Below are positions 37,065 through 45,045 of a stretch of 49,331 nt of DNA, piece after piece. The DNA is from VGWB01 sp964480945 (lineage in GTDB: Bacteria > Bacteroidota > Ignavibacteria > UBA10030): positions 1-49,331 of the forward strand of contig CAYZRX010000023.1 in the NCBI GenBank assembly GCA_964480945.1. The letters run 5' to 3'. The notes under the pieces are model-generated. The model had not been told where the DNA came from. It searched no databases and saw only the letters and a program-made list of their open reading frames with translations. Within the stretch, counting starts at the first letter, position 1. Every line of letters begins with the position of its first letter. Position numbers and translations under genes: made by a program.

Positions 37065-39238
37065 TCTATCCTCTTCCCCGCTTTCGCCGCTGTCGAATCG
37101 GCCGGCGCTTTTCGTCTTAGGTCGAGAGAATCGATATCGCCCTTGTTCAGCTTGAGATTCTGCAGCTGTTGATTCAGCGGGCCGGTCGGCCGCTTGTCCA
37201 ACGAATCGGCCGGTGCCGCGACCGGTGGAGGCTCTTGCGGTATGCGACGCAATGCAGCATTCGCATACGCCGTGGACTTGTACCGTTCCACAACCTGCTT
37301 GTACTGCGAGAGCGCGCTGTCGGGATTCGACAGGCGGTTCTCGTACAGCCATCCCATGGTATACCTGCTTTTCGCGGCCAGGGGCGACTTTGGAAATCGG
37401 TCGGCTATCATCCTGAGAGTGTCCAGCGCCGGCAGGTATTGAGCGGAGTCTATCAGCGACTGCGCGTGCGCGAAGACTTCCTCGGCCGGATCAGCCTTCA
37501 CCGGCGTCGGGGGGTAACCTAGCGCGATCCTTGCCTGCTCCGCGTAGGAGGACTTTGGAAACTCTTTCGCCAAACGCTCATAGACTGGCTTCCCGCTACC
37601 GTACTTCTTCCCGGAGTCCGCTTCCGCGATCTGCGCCAAAACAAACAAGGCTCCCGGCGCTTTTGTGCTGTCGATGTGGAGATTGAGCGCATGGTTGTAC
37701 CAAAAGAACGCCGAGTCGGGAATCTCCAGCTCTGAATAGAACACCTCACCAAGGCCGTACGAATACGAAGCCAGAACCACATTCAGAGAATCTTTGCTCG
37801 GTTTGCGAATGACAAAGGTGCTCGTGTCACGATTCGCGCCAACAGAATCGCCCGAAGCGGACACGTGCATTGAGTCATTCGGTGGGGACACATGCGTTGA
37901 GTCGATCAATGCGGCGACGGGCTCTTTGGTGGCTGAAAACCGGAGTGAATCCAGACGGCGTTCGAGCGAATCCAACACTGGTTTCGACGGAGCCGACACC
38001 TTCACGAGCCAGAGGCTGTCGACGTCCGAAACGCTGAGCACGCTGTCAGTCTTCCCATACTCACCGTGAAGCTGGAAATAGCGATTCAGCGCACTCGCGC
38101 GTTTCTGTGCTTCCAGCACCAGCGGCGACGTGGTGTTCATCGCAGCGTGCGAGAAGGCGATCCTTGCATTCTGAAAATCTCCCAAGTCCTTCTCGAGGAG
38201 AATGCCAAGCTCCAGCGCAGCCTTCGCACCCACATCGGTCCTGACGAATGTCGTATCAAGATATCGATATTCGTCGACGGCTTCCGATATTCGCCCTCTC
38301 TCCGCCATCGTGTTCGCGAGTTCGAGTCGAATTGCCGGGAGAAAGTCCTGAACGCGGTAATCCTTCATGAGATCCTGGAGCACTACAGTCGTCGAATCGT
38401 AGTCCTTCCGGATTCGATACGAACGCGCAGCCTGCATCTGGCTATAGTACAGCACATACGGGTCCGGCGAGAATTCCCGCACCTTCAGGTAAGAAGGGAT
38501 GGCTTTGCCGTAGTCCTGAAGCGAAAAGTAAAGGTCCCCGATCCTGGTCTGCGCTGCTGCCCTCAACACACCGTCATCGGAGACCGCTACCGCGTTCGCA
38601 TACTGTGCGATGGCCTGCTCCGGCTGATCGTTAGATGCCAGGAGAGATGCAACGATCGTGTCGGCTTCCGCTGCAATGTTGGGCTCATCTGCTTTTTTTG
38701 CGTCATTGGCGAGCGAAGCGCCTGCGCGCAGTGCATCGTCGAAACTGTTCAGCCTGTCCAATGTCTTCAGAAGCCACAGTTGACCCTGCAGGGAGAGCGA
38801 CCCCGAAGGGAACTGGGCCAGCAGTTCCGAGAACTTCCGCTCGGCTCTTGCATACTCTCCCATGTAGTAGTACGACTTGCCAATGAGAAGAAGCGCGTCG
38901 TCAACCAAAGCGCTCTGTGGATAGAACGAGAGGATGTTTGAGCATTTGTCGATGACCTGATTCAGTTTCTGTTTCGCCGACGCCGGGATCTGACTAGCCT
39001 CAGGAAGGTCCTGTCCTTTACTGCGGGCGGAGAGTGTGCTGCTCAGGATCTCTGTCTCGGCCTCATCGAAGAGGCGTTTTGCATTGTAGTACGCGTTGAA
39101 GTACGCGACGACATCCCCGTAGCCATCGGAGACCCACCCGCCGACGGTGCTGAAGACCGAACATCCTGAAAGTCCAATACCTGTGAGGCAGGTGAAGAGG
39201 ACGGCAAGAGCGAGGCGAGAATAGTGCTGGCTTCTCAT
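37061..39238 (-). CDS. Large TPR lipoprotein, PorW/SprE-like
   Basis: A 725-residue outer-membrane-type lipoprotein (lipobox LSGC, Cys26) with many TPR units, including SYYYMGEYARAERKFSELLAQFPSG split by a linker, and KSRYTMGWLYENRLSNPD. Just after the lipid site it has YFNAYYNAKRLFDEAE. This resembles the N-terminal YN-YFNG motif of PorW/SprE lipoproteins linked to type IX secretion and gliding. That link is an inference; the sorting-like tail of the protease at 11071-12947 makes a type IX system likely in this genome. The gene is coupled to pyrK by a GTGA overlap, which may be chance operon packing. Confidence 0.8.
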   Translation of the reverse strand: MRSQHYSRLALAVLFTCLTGIGLSGCSVFSTVGGWVSDGYGDVVAYFNAYYNAKRLFDEAETEILSSTLSARSKGQDLPEASQIPASAKQKLNQVIDKCSNILSFYPQSALVDDALLLIGKSYYYMGEYARAERKFSELLAQFPSGSLSLQGQLWLLKTLDRLNSFDDALRAGASLANDAKKADEPNIAAEADTIVASLLASNDQPEQAIAQYANAVAVSDDGVLRAAAQTRIGDLYFSLQDYGKAIPSYLKVREFSPDPYVLYYSQMQAARSYRIRKDYDSTTVVLQDLMKDYRVQDFLPAIRLELANTMAERGRISEAVDEYRYLDTTFVRTDVGAKAALELGILLEKDLGDFQNARIAFSHAAMNTTSPLVLEAQKRASALNRYFQLHGEYGKTDSVLSVSDVDSLWLVKVSAPSKPVLDSLERRLDSLRFSATKEPVAALIDSTHVSPPNDSMHVSASGDSVGANRDTSTFVIRKPSKDSLNVVLASYSYGLGEVFYSELEIPDSAFFWYNHALNLHIDSTKAPGALFVLAQIAEADSGKKYGSGKPVYERLAKEFPKSSYAEQARIALGYPPTPVKADPAEEVFAHAQSLIDSAQYLPALDTLRMIADRFPKSPLAAKSRYTMGWLYENRLSNPDSALSQYKQVVERYKSTAYANAALRRIPQEPPPVAAPADSLDKRPTGPLNQQLQNLKLNKGDIDSLDLRRKAPADSTAAKAGKRIE

Positions 39239-39442
39239 TTCTGAAACAATATATCAAAAGAGTGAGTTGATAGCAAGCAGGTGCTCGAAGGGTGAGTGCC
39301 CCAGTTTGAAGTTCGCCGGGATGGCGTCACGCGCCGTGGCGAGGGTTGAGTCACCTTCCTCCCGAGAGAGCGCTTAAACCTTTTGGTTCTTTGCACATCT
39401 AAGAGATAGGTTCAGCAACGGAACAACATGGAGACCAGTCCT

Positions 39443-39985
39443 ATGAAACCACGATGGATAATGAGCACAGCTGTCACGTTGATCTTATCAGCGACGATGG
39501 CCTTCGGTCAGCAGGGCATGGGGAATGCGCCCGGCTCGATGGCCGGACCGATGGGTCAGCGTTTCATGCAGCAACTGAAACTAAGCGATCAACAGCGGAA
39601 GGATATATCCGACCTTCGGATGGAAATGGCGAAACAGGCTATCGCCGAGCAGGCAAAGATCAAGACGGCTCGATTGGAGCTTGCAGAACTCTTCAAAGCA
39701 GACTCACCTGACAAATCGGCTATCGAGACGAAAGCAAAAGAGATCTCCGGCCTTCAAACCGATATGCGCCAGGCGAGGATCGATCATTGGTTTGCGGTCA
39801 ACAAGCTGCTCAATCCAGACCAGCAGAAGATCTGGAAGAGGATGCTCGGCCGAACGTGGATGCAGAATCGGATGAACGCCATGGGGTCGCGCGGTCGCGG
39901 TTTCCAAATGCGCCAGCGCAACCCAATGGGACGAATGATGCAGCGCGGACCACGGGGCCAGTCTCCTCCCGATCCGGGTCGCTAG
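39443..39985 (+). CDS. Spy/CpxP-like periplasmic protein with LTxxQ-type motifs
   Basis: One of the few plus-strand genes. The ATG at 39443, with GGAGA 8 nt upstream, gives 180 residues; an ATG at 39428 is an alternative. It has a signal peptide (cleavage after about AFGQ) and two LTxxQ-like motifs (LKLSDQQRKDI and LLNPDQQKIWKRM) in an all-helical core. The tail (about residues 138-180) is rich in Met, Arg and Gly. Spy/CpxP relatives act as periplasmic chaperones or stress sensors, often for metals. The Met-rich ends could bind copper, but this is an inference. A terminator follows. Confidence 0.83.
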   Translation: MKPRWIMSTAVTLILSATMAFGQQGMGNAPGSMAGPMGQRFMQQLKLSDQQRKDISDLRMEMAKQAIAEQAKIKTARLELAELFKADSPDKSAIETKAKEISGLQTDMRQARIDHWFAVNKLLNPDQQKIWKRMLGRTWMQNRMNAMGSRGRGFQMRQRNPMGRMMQRGPRGQSPPDPGR

Positions 39986-40012
39986 TTTCGAAACAGAGCT
40001 CGCATGGTTCCT

Positions 40013-40048
40013 CAAAACGGTTGGAGTAACTTCCAACCGTTTTGTTTT
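40013..40048 (+). terminator. Shared terminator between convergent genes
   Basis: A 13-bp stem (CAAAACGGTTGGA/TCCAACCGTTTTG, loop of 6) is followed by a T-rich run on the plus strand. It ends the Spy-like gene (stop at 39985). The convergent SDR gene stops at 40057, so the stem may also act in the minus direction, although the T run is weaker there. Confidence 0.87.
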
Positions 40049-40056
40049 GGGATAGG

Positions 40057-40770
40057 TTACTTCGGGTTGGTCGGGCGAATGTCGATTTCGCTGACCATCG
40101 CCCGTTCGGGGAGGGTCATCGCTGCCAGAATCGTGTCAGCGACGTCTTGCGGGTGAAGTATTCTCTCCGACCGCGCGGGATTCCCCCCTTGCGCAGAGAA
40201 GGAAGTATCGACGGAGCCGGGACAAATCGTGATCACGCGGATGTTGTGTTCCCTCACTTCAAGCATCAACGTCTTCGAGAAACCCATCAAGGCCCACTTG
40301 GTGGCCGAGTAGCCCGCTCCTCCCACGAACGCATTCTTCCCCGCCAGCGAAGAGACGTTCACAATGATGCCGCTCTTCTGCGCCTCCATCAGTTTCAGGG
40401 CTTTCTGCGTACAGAGAAACGGGGCGCGCATGTTGAGCTTCCACATTGCGTCGAAGACATCAACCGGCATATCCCGGACAGGAGCGAACCGTCCGGACCC
40501 CGCGTTATTCACCAGGACGTCAAGGCGCCGGAACCGAGACGAGACTTCGCTGAACAACTTCTCAACCTGATCATCCTTTGTGACGTCGGCTTGTAGGCTG
40601 ACGGCTTTCCCACCGCGCGCTTCGATCTCTGCGCGGACATCTTCAAGCTCCTTGCGCGTGCGCGCGGTCAGAACCACCGTGGAGCCCTGCCCCGCGAGCG
40701 TCAGTGCGATTGCCCTTCCGATCCCCCTTCCAGCGCCCGTCACAAGAGCGACGGATCCGTCCAGCTTCAT
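40057..40770 (-). CDS. Short-chain dehydrogenase/reductase (FabG-like)
   Basis: Classical SDR of 237 residues: cofactor motif TGAGRGIG (about 11-18), NNAG (about 88-91), catalytic Ser in NVSSLAGK and the YSATK motif (Tyr/Lys). The PG motif CPGSVDTSF lies in the C-terminal half. Its ATG overlaps the stop of another SDR gene (ATGA). Located at the end of the PTPS-folE-SDR-SDR run, it could reduce a pterin side chain or a fatty-acyl or other ketone. Substrate is not determined by sequence. Confidence 0.92.
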   Translation of the reverse strand: MKLDGSVALVTGAGRGIGRAIALTLAGQGSTVVLTARTRKELEDVRAEIEARGGKAVSLQADVTKDDQVEKLFSEVSSRFRRLDVLVNNAGSGRFAPVRDMPVDVFDAMWKLNMRAPFLCTQKALKLMEAQKSGIIVNVSSLAGKNAFVGGAGYSATKWALMGFSKTLMLEVREHNIRVITICPGSVDTSFSAQGGNPARSERILHPQDVADTILAAMTLPERAMVSEIDIRPTNPK

Positions 40771-41489
40771 ACTTTAAGATCTCCTCCTTGTGGGCGAACG
40801 ATGAGCTCTTCCACCATCATCGAAGGCGGAAGACACGTGAGCTGGTACAGCGGTTCAGCAAATTCCTCCGGCCGCATCATCCGATCGGCGTAGCGCTCCC
40901 GGTGCTTGGGGGGCCAGATCGGCGTCAGCACCGCTCCTGGGAAGACATTGACAATCTTGATGCCCTTGTCCCGCACCTCCGCTCGCAGGCCATTCATCAA
41001 CGCTTCCACGCCAGCTTTGGACGCCGCGTAGGCCGACGAGAGAGTGTACGATGTTTTCGCCGCGTACGAGACGATATTCAGAATGAGACCCGCCCGCCGA
41101 TCCAGCATTGAGGGAAGCACGGAACGAGTGACAAGGTAGGTCCCCTTAAGATTCGTGTCCACCACTTCGTCGAATTCCGTCGCCGTCGTGCTGAGAAAGT
41201 CTTTGAAGTAGGTGATGCCGGCACAGTTGATCAGCACGTCGACTTTCTTAAATCGGTCGAGTATCACCCTCGCGGCCGACCCGACCGCTCCCTCCTGCCG
41301 GATGTCGCATGCAAGAATAAAACACCTCTGGCCTGATTCGCCGAGCCCGGCTTTCACCTCGAGCAGCTTTGCCTCCTCGCGCGCGGTGCCGACAACGGTG
41401 TCACCGTGCCGAACAAAGGTTTCCACCAGAGCGCGCCCGATGCCCGAGCTTGCCCCTGTGATCCAGACGATCCTCGGCTGGTTTTCCAT
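40767..41489 (-). CDS. SDR oxidoreductase, candidate sepiapterin-reductase-like enzyme
   Basis: A 240-residue classical SDR with TGASSGIGRA, NCAG, catalytic Ser in NIVSYAAKTSYT and YAASK. It starts on the base after the folE stop (TAA then ATG) and ends in the overlap with the second SDR. Sepiapterin reductases are SDRs, and this gene directly follows GTP cyclohydrolase I and PTPS, so it is a candidate for the last step of tetrahydrobiopterin synthesis. This is a neighbourhood inference; the sequence itself resembles generic SDRs as much. Confidence 0.85.
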   Translation of the reverse strand: MENQPRIVWITGASSGIGRALVETFVRHGDTVVGTAREEAKLLEVKAGLGESGQRCFILACDIRQEGAVGSAARVILDRFKKVDVLINCAGITYFKDFLSTTATEFDEVVDTNLKGTYLVTRSVLPSMLDRRAGLILNIVSYAAKTSYTLSSAYAASKAGVEALMNGLRAEVRDKGIKIVNVFPGAVLTPIWPPKHRERYADRMMRPEEFAEPLYQLTCLPPSMMVEELIVRPQGGDLKV

Positions 41490-42071
41490 TTAGGGTTCCA
41501 GTTCCCGGCCGATGAGGTTCAAAAACTCACTTCTTGTCTTGAAGTCCCGCCGGAAGCTACCCAGCATGGCGCTCGTCGATGCAACGGAATTCTGCTTCTC
41601 CACACCGCGCATCATCATGCAAAGATGTCGTGCCTCGACGACAACGCCGACCCCCAACGGCTTGAGCTCCCGGTAAATGGTCTCTGCAATCTGCTGCGTC
41701 AGACGCTCCTGAACCTGTAGCCTGCGCGCGAACACCTCAACGATACGCGGCAGTTTGCTCAACCCGATGATCTTCCCCTTCGGGATATAAGCAATGTGAC
41801 ACTTGCCGTAGAACGGCACAAGATGATGTTCACACAGGCTGAAAAAATCGATGTCCTTCACGATCACCATCTCACTGTATTTCTCCTTGAACACCGCGCC
41901 GTTCAGAACCTGCTTCAGATCCTCATGGTAGCCCTTCGTGAGGAACTCAAGCATGCTCGCGACCCGTTCGGGCGTTTTGCGCAAACCCTCGCGCTTCGGA
42001 TCCTCGCCCAACTGCATCAACAGTCTCCTCACCAACTCCTTCATCTGCTTCTGCTCTTGTGATCGTTTCAT
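41490..42071 (-). CDS. folE: GTP cyclohydrolase I
   Basis: Converts GTP to 7,8-dihydroneopterin triphosphate, the start of folate and biopterin synthesis. The 193-residue protein has zinc ligands C80, H83 (FSLCEHHLVPFYGK) and C151 (ARHLCMMMRG). The motif GKIIGLSKLPRIVEVFARRLQVQERLT spans two conserved helices and strands; its key residues are at about 99-125. The start overlaps the PTPS stop by 4 nt (ATGA). Confidence 0.96.
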   Translation of the reverse strand: MKRSQEQKQMKELVRRLLMQLGEDPKREGLRKTPERVASMLEFLTKGYHEDLKQVLNGAVFKEKYSEMVIVKDIDFFSLCEHHLVPFYGKCHIAYIPKGKIIGLSKLPRIVEVFARRLQVQERLTQQIAETIYRELKPLGVGVVVEARHLCMMMRGVEKQNSVASTSAMLGSFRRDFKTRSEFLNLIGRELEP

Positions 42072-42481
42072 TGCTCTTTGCCCCGATACTCTACAACGTT
42101 GTTCTCCGTTTCGTGCAGCCGGATGGAATAGAGCTTGCCATCGGTGATCCTGGGCTGGAGGATGCGCCAGAAAGCCATCGCAACGTTTTCTGCCGTCGGA
42201 TTGATCCCGCGCAGGAACTCCACGTCATGGTTCAAGTGCTTATGATCGACCTTGTCGAGAATCTCACTCCTGAGAACCTCCTTGAGCTTTTTCAGATCGA
42301 TCACATAGCCCGACCTCTCATCGGGCTCGCCGACGACCGTCACTTCGAGCACGTAGTTGTGGCCGTGCCCCATCTCGTTCGCACACTTGTCGAACAGGGC
42401 GATGTTCTCTTCTTTGGCAAGCTGAGGATTGTACAACCGGTGCGAGGCACTAAAGGTGGCTCGTCGTGTCACGTAGACCAT
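42068..42481 (-). CDS. 6-pyruvoyl-tetrahydropterin synthase (PTPS-II type)
   Basis: A 137-residue zinc enzyme of the COG0720 family. Zinc ligands are H14, H39 and H41, and the catalytic Cys is C33. The spacing is Cx5HGH (C33-ANEMG-HGH), the biopterin-type PTPS motif. QueD enzymes of queuosine synthesis have Cx3HGH. The surroundings FDKCANEMGHGHNYVLEV and VDHKHLNHDV match animal PTPS in layout. With folE next to it and an SDR after that, tetrahydrobiopterin-type pterin synthesis is favoured. I cannot exclude a QueD-like side activity. Confidence 0.9.
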   Translation of the reverse strand: MVYVTRRATFSASHRLYNPQLAKEENIALFDKCANEMGHGHNYVLEVTVVGEPDERSGYVIDLKKLKEVLRSEILDKVDHKHLNHDVEFLRGINPTAENVAMAFWRILQPRITDGKLYSIRLHETENNVVEYRGKEQ

Positions 42482-42500
42482 GTCGGTGCCTTCCAGAGTG

Positions 42501-42953
42501 TTACAGAACTTGGAGTACCTTCTTCACATGCCCCTCAACCTTCACCTTCGGGAAGATCTGTCTGATGATTCCACGTTCGTCGATCACGAACGTTGTCCTC
42601 TCAATCCCCATGAACTTCCTTCCGTACAGCGACTTCTGCTTCCAGACTCCGTATGCTCTGATGACTTTTTTGCGCTCATCACTCAGGAGCGGGAAGCTCA
42701 GCGAGAATTTGCCGGCAAACTTGGCGTGGGAATCGGCGCTATCTGCACTCACGCCAAGCACAATCGCCCCTTTCTTCTTGAGAGCCGAGTGGTACGCCTC
42801 AAACGAGCACGCTTCCTTGGTACAGCCGGACGTGTTGTCTTTCGGATAGAAATACAGAACAACCTTCTTCCCCCTCAGATCGCTGAGGCGGATCGTTCCA
42901 CCGTCCCCCGTTGGAAGTGCGAAATCCGGGGCCACATCTCCAAGTTTGATCAT
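42501..42953 (-). CDS. bcp: Peroxiredoxin of the BCP/PrxQ type
   Basis: Cytoplasmic thiol peroxidase of 150 residues. It has peroxidatic C44 and resolving C49 in TSGCTKEACSF, the five-residue spacing of atypical 2-Cys PrxQ. Thioredoxin is the usual reductant. It lies 19 nt ahead of the PTPS gene on the same strand, so it may be co-transcribed with the pterin genes. The PerR gene sits about 0.8 kb upstream. The 192-bp spacer upstream (42954-43145) shows no gene or clear element. Confidence 0.94.
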   Translation of the reverse strand: MIKLGDVAPDFALPTGDGGTIRLSDLRGKKVVLYFYPKDNTSGCTKEACSFEAYHSALKKKGAIVLGVSADSADSHAKFAGKFSLSFPLLSDERKKVIRAYGVWKQKSLYGRKFMGIERTTFVIDERGIIRQIFPKVKVEGHVKKVLQVL

Positions 42954-43145
42954 GTTGGAACCTCCGGAGAAAGAAAGGATAAGGGATCGCTCCCGGTGCT
43001 CCCTGAAGCTGCTCGTGGTGCCCTTCGGTTCTGCCTCGAAGCTTATGAGGAAAGTTGTACCTGCAAGTGCTACTGCCGGTAGATTGACTCCAAGGGGCGG
43101 ACGAGTGCGGTAGACGTCACAGGGGCAGCCTCTTCTTCCCTCAGT

Positions 43146-43616
43146 CTAGAGAGATGAGACTGCGTTCGCCACCTCATCGTAGTTCGGCTCGACACCCGGG
43201 TTATCGGACACCCATGCGTATCGGATCATCCCGTTCTTGTCGAGAACGAATACGGAACGCTTCGCCACGGAATAACCGGCCAGGCCCCCAAAGTTTTCAA
43301 GCACGATGCCGTACCCTTTGACCGCGACCCGATTGAAGTCCGACAGCAGCGGGAACTGAAGGTTGTTCTGTGAAGCGAACGCCTTGTTTGCGACCGGACC
43401 ATCAATGCTAATTCCGACGACCTGTGCGTTCAGCTCGTTGAACTTGCTGATGGAATCCCGCAATGTACACATCTCTTTCGTGCAGACTCCGGTGAACGCG
43501 CCGGGATAGAAAGCGAGCACGGTCTTCTTTCCCGAAAACTCTTTCAATGATCGCAGTTTCTTCTCGGTGTCGTATAACGTGAATTCAGGCGCCTTGTCAC
43601 CGACTTTCAATGCCAT
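43146..43616 (-). CDS. Second peroxiredoxin (AhpC/TSA-type)
   Basis: A 156-residue peroxiredoxin with the motif PGAFTGVCTKEMCT. C45 is the peroxidatic residue and C50 is a possible resolving Cys. The overall pattern (KSLKEF-GKKTVLAFYPGAFTGVCT) is close to the AhpE/PrxQ-like and bacterioferritin comigratory groups. It lies 116 nt downstream of the perR stop and is read in the same direction. It is a plausible PerR target. Confidence 0.93.
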   Translation of the reverse strand: MALKVGDKAPEFTLYDTEKKLRSLKEFSGKKTVLAFYPGAFTGVCTKEMCTLRDSISKFNELNAQVVGISIDGPVANKAFASQNNLQFPLLSDFNRVAVKGYGIVLENFGGLAGYSVAKRSVFVLDKNGMIRYAWVSDNPGVEPNYDEVANAVSSL

Positions 43617-43731
43617 AGTTCCTCCAACGTAAATTCAGTGAGGGAAAATATTCTAAAAGAGAACTCTTCTCTTAGAGATTGTGAAAAAGAAAATCAGATT
43701 GACGAGCCAGAAGTTGAGAGGAAGTTGAGGA

Positions 43732-44127
43732 CTATCCCTTCTCGAGGCAATCGATGCAGATCCCGTAGAAATCCAGCCGATGGGTTCGAATGGTGCCGGG
43801 GACCCTCTGCCGTACGCGCTCGTGCAGATCATCCTGCGGCGGGATGGCAAGATCCTGCACGGTGCCACAGCGTTCACAGATGAAGTGATAATGCTGATCG
43901 ACCGTGGCGTCGTACCGACGAATCCCCTCGCCAAAATCCAGCTCGCGGACCTTACCTTGTTCTTTGAGGACGTGCAGGTTGCGGTAGACGGTCCCGAGCG
44001 AGATTCGAGGCAGTTGCTCGCGGACGCGTTCATAGACCCACTCGGCCGTCGGGTGAGACGTCGTTCGTCGAAGGACCTGGTAGATCTTCTCTCTTTGTCT
44101 GCTTCGTTTTGTTCCCGTTGCTTGCAT
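43732..44127 (-). CDS. perR: Peroxide-stress regulator PerR (Fur family)
   Basis: The ATG at 44127 gives 131 residues; an upstream in-frame ATG at 44196 lies before the promoter and cannot be used. The N-terminal winged helix (LGTVYRNLHVLKEQGKV) and C-terminal dimer domain are present. All five regulatory metal ligands of B. subtilis PerR are in register: H25, D73, H79, H81 and D92. The Asp at D92 (D104 in B. subtilis) separates PerR from Fur, which has Glu there. Structural zinc is held by C84, C87, C124 and C127. The two peroxiredoxin genes just downstream fit a peroxide regulon. Confidence 0.93.
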   Translation of the reverse strand: MQATGTKRSRQREKIYQVLRRTTSHPTAEWVYERVREQLPRISLGTVYRNLHVLKEQGKVRELDFGEGIRRYDATVDQHYHFICERCGTVQDLAIPPQDDLHERVRQRVPGTIRTHRLDFYGICIDCLEKG

Positions 44128-44158
44128 GGATTCGACCCGAAAGATTCGCGTGTTTGTC

Positions 44159-44187
44159 AATATATCAATCCACCCCTCGAATGTCAA
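44159..44187 (-). promoter_or_regulatory. Sigma-70-type promoter of perR
   Basis: On the minus strand TTGACA (44182-44187) and TATATT (44159-44164) are separated by exactly 17 bases. Predicted transcription start is near 44152, about 25 nt before the perR ATG at 44127. The match to consensus is unusually good for this window. Confidence 0.8.
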
Positions 44188-44403
44188 GAAACCCACTTCT
44201 GCAACGCGTCGTCAACCCCCACGCGTTCCCAACTTTCTTCTGTATAACAACTTTCTCTGTTCAAAATGTTCCCGTTTGGTGACGTCGACATACGGCGACG
44301 GCGAGCACGTTGATAGGCGCGTTGGCAAAGCAGAGACCTTCGAGGAAGAGCAGGAAGTTCAGGGATGCGGCACACCATCTCCAATGCACGCTGCGAGCGA
44401 ATG

Positions 44404-44432
44404 AAAAAAGCCGATCTCAAGCGATCGGCTTT
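44404..44432 (-). terminator. Terminator after tRNA-Ser(CGA)
   Basis: Stem AGCCGATC/GATCGGCT extended by A/T pairs, loop of 6, with a run of T on the minus strand. It starts about 11 nt past the tRNA 3' end and closes the tRNA transcript before the perR promoter. Confidence 0.88.
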
Positions 44433-44442
44433 CACGGACATG

Positions 44443-44530
44443 CGGAAGGGGAGGGATTCGAACCCTCGATACCGCTAGGCGGTATTCCGGTTTTCGAGAC
44501 CGGCCGATTCAACCACTCTCGCACCCTTCC
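44443..44530 (-). tRNA. tRNA-Ser (anticodon CGA)
   Basis: Intact 88-nt serine tRNA. The acceptor GGAAGGG pairs with CCCTTCC, with discriminator G73. The anticodon stem CCGGT/ACCGG closes the loop CTCGAAA (anticodon CGA, reads UCG). It has a long variable arm and T-arm GAGGG-TTCGAAT-CCCTC. CCA is not encoded. The sequence upstream on its own strand is the end of a GIY-YIG repeat unit, not a promoter. The tRNA is probably transcribed from 45129-45157 through the element. Confidence 0.95.
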
Positions 44531-44565
44531 AAGATGATAAAACGCAATTCCAGTTTCGAACTATT

Positions 44566-44665
44566 NNNNNNNNNNNNNNNNNNNNNNNNNNNNNNNNNNN
44601 NNNNNNNNNNNNNNNNNNNNNNNNNNNNNNNNNNNNNNNNNNNNNNNNNNNNNNNNNNNNNNNNN
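44566..44665. other. 100-N scaffold gap inside a tandem repeat
   Basis: The 54 bases before the gap (44512-44565) reappear after it at 44699-44752, so both contig ends fall in copies of the same unit. The left contig ends in the last bases of the GIY-YIG frame (its stop codon plus two bases). The right contig starts within the hairpin copy. A simple overlap cannot join them because the left copy leads into intact tRNA and the right copy into hairpins. At least one extra unit is expected: 303 nt, or 303 plus multiples of 390. Confidence 0.75.
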
Positions 44666-44720
44666 TCTCCGCCAAAGGCGGATGAGCCTCTGGCTCAAAC
44701 CACTCTCGCACCCTTCCAAG
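44666..44720 (-). pseudogene. Second hairpin-split tRNA-Ser 5' fragment (truncated by gap)
   Basis: Identical over 55 bp to 45056-45110. It contains the first 20 nt of the tRNA plus three leader bases (44698-44720) and the two hairpins TGAGCC-AGA-GGCTCA and TCCGCC-TTT-GGCGGA (44668-44697 on the minus strand). It stops at the assembly gap. It lies downstream of the GIY-YIG ORF, so another unit probably followed. Confidence 0.75.
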
Positions 44721-44747
44721 ATGATAAAACGCAATTCCAGTTTCGAA

Positions 44748-45014
44748 CTATTTGGCCGTCCGAGACTTTCGAGTCTGTGGAAACTGTTCGTCCAACCATT
44801 TCCGCCCAACCCCGCTCTTCAAGAAGCGCTCCCTTCGCAACGCTTCAGCCTTCGTCTCGTAACCCTCCTTATCGATCAACATCCAGGGCTTTCCTCCCCG
44901 AGTGAATCTGCTCTGTCCCGAATTGTGCTGACGCCAACGCTCCTCTGGATCATCGCTTGAGCCTACATAACGCTTCTCAAGCTTGCCGGACCAAAGCACA
45001 TAAACCCAATACAT
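44748..45014 (-). CDS. GIY-YIG nuclease-domain protein, tRNA-Ser(CGA) element
   Basis: An 88-residue protein that is little more than a GIY-YIG domain of the UPF0213 type. It has the first motif VYVL (Y5), the second RYVGSS (Y16), R26 with QHN at 29-31, and the helix KAEALRRERFLK with E57. These are the expected catalytic tyrosines, arginine and glutamate. It aligns without gaps to the nuclease at 48571-48816 over residues 1-66, but the two differ at many positions. It lies between a split tRNA fragment and the intact tRNA and is read in the same direction. The basic C-terminus may bind DNA. Cleavage of the tRNA gene is inferred. Confidence 0.88.
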   Translation of the reverse strand: MYWVYVLWSGKLEKRYVGSSDDPEERWRQHNSGQSRFTRGGKPWMLIDKEGYETKAEALRRERFLKSGVGRKWLDEQFPQTRKSRTAK

Positions 45015-45045
45015 TGCCCCTCTCGATTCGATTCACCAACACAGC

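Noticed and set aside
40767..42071. The PTPS gene as queD of queuosine synthesis
   Set aside because: The Cys-HGH spacing is Cx5HGH, the biopterin-type form, and no queC, queE or queF gene is adjacent. A QueD side activity is not excluded.
44566..44665. Simple overlap of contig ends, as at the first gap
   Set aside because: The shared 54 bases are followed on one side by intact tRNA and on the other by hairpins, so the ends are two different repeat copies and not one overlapping locus.
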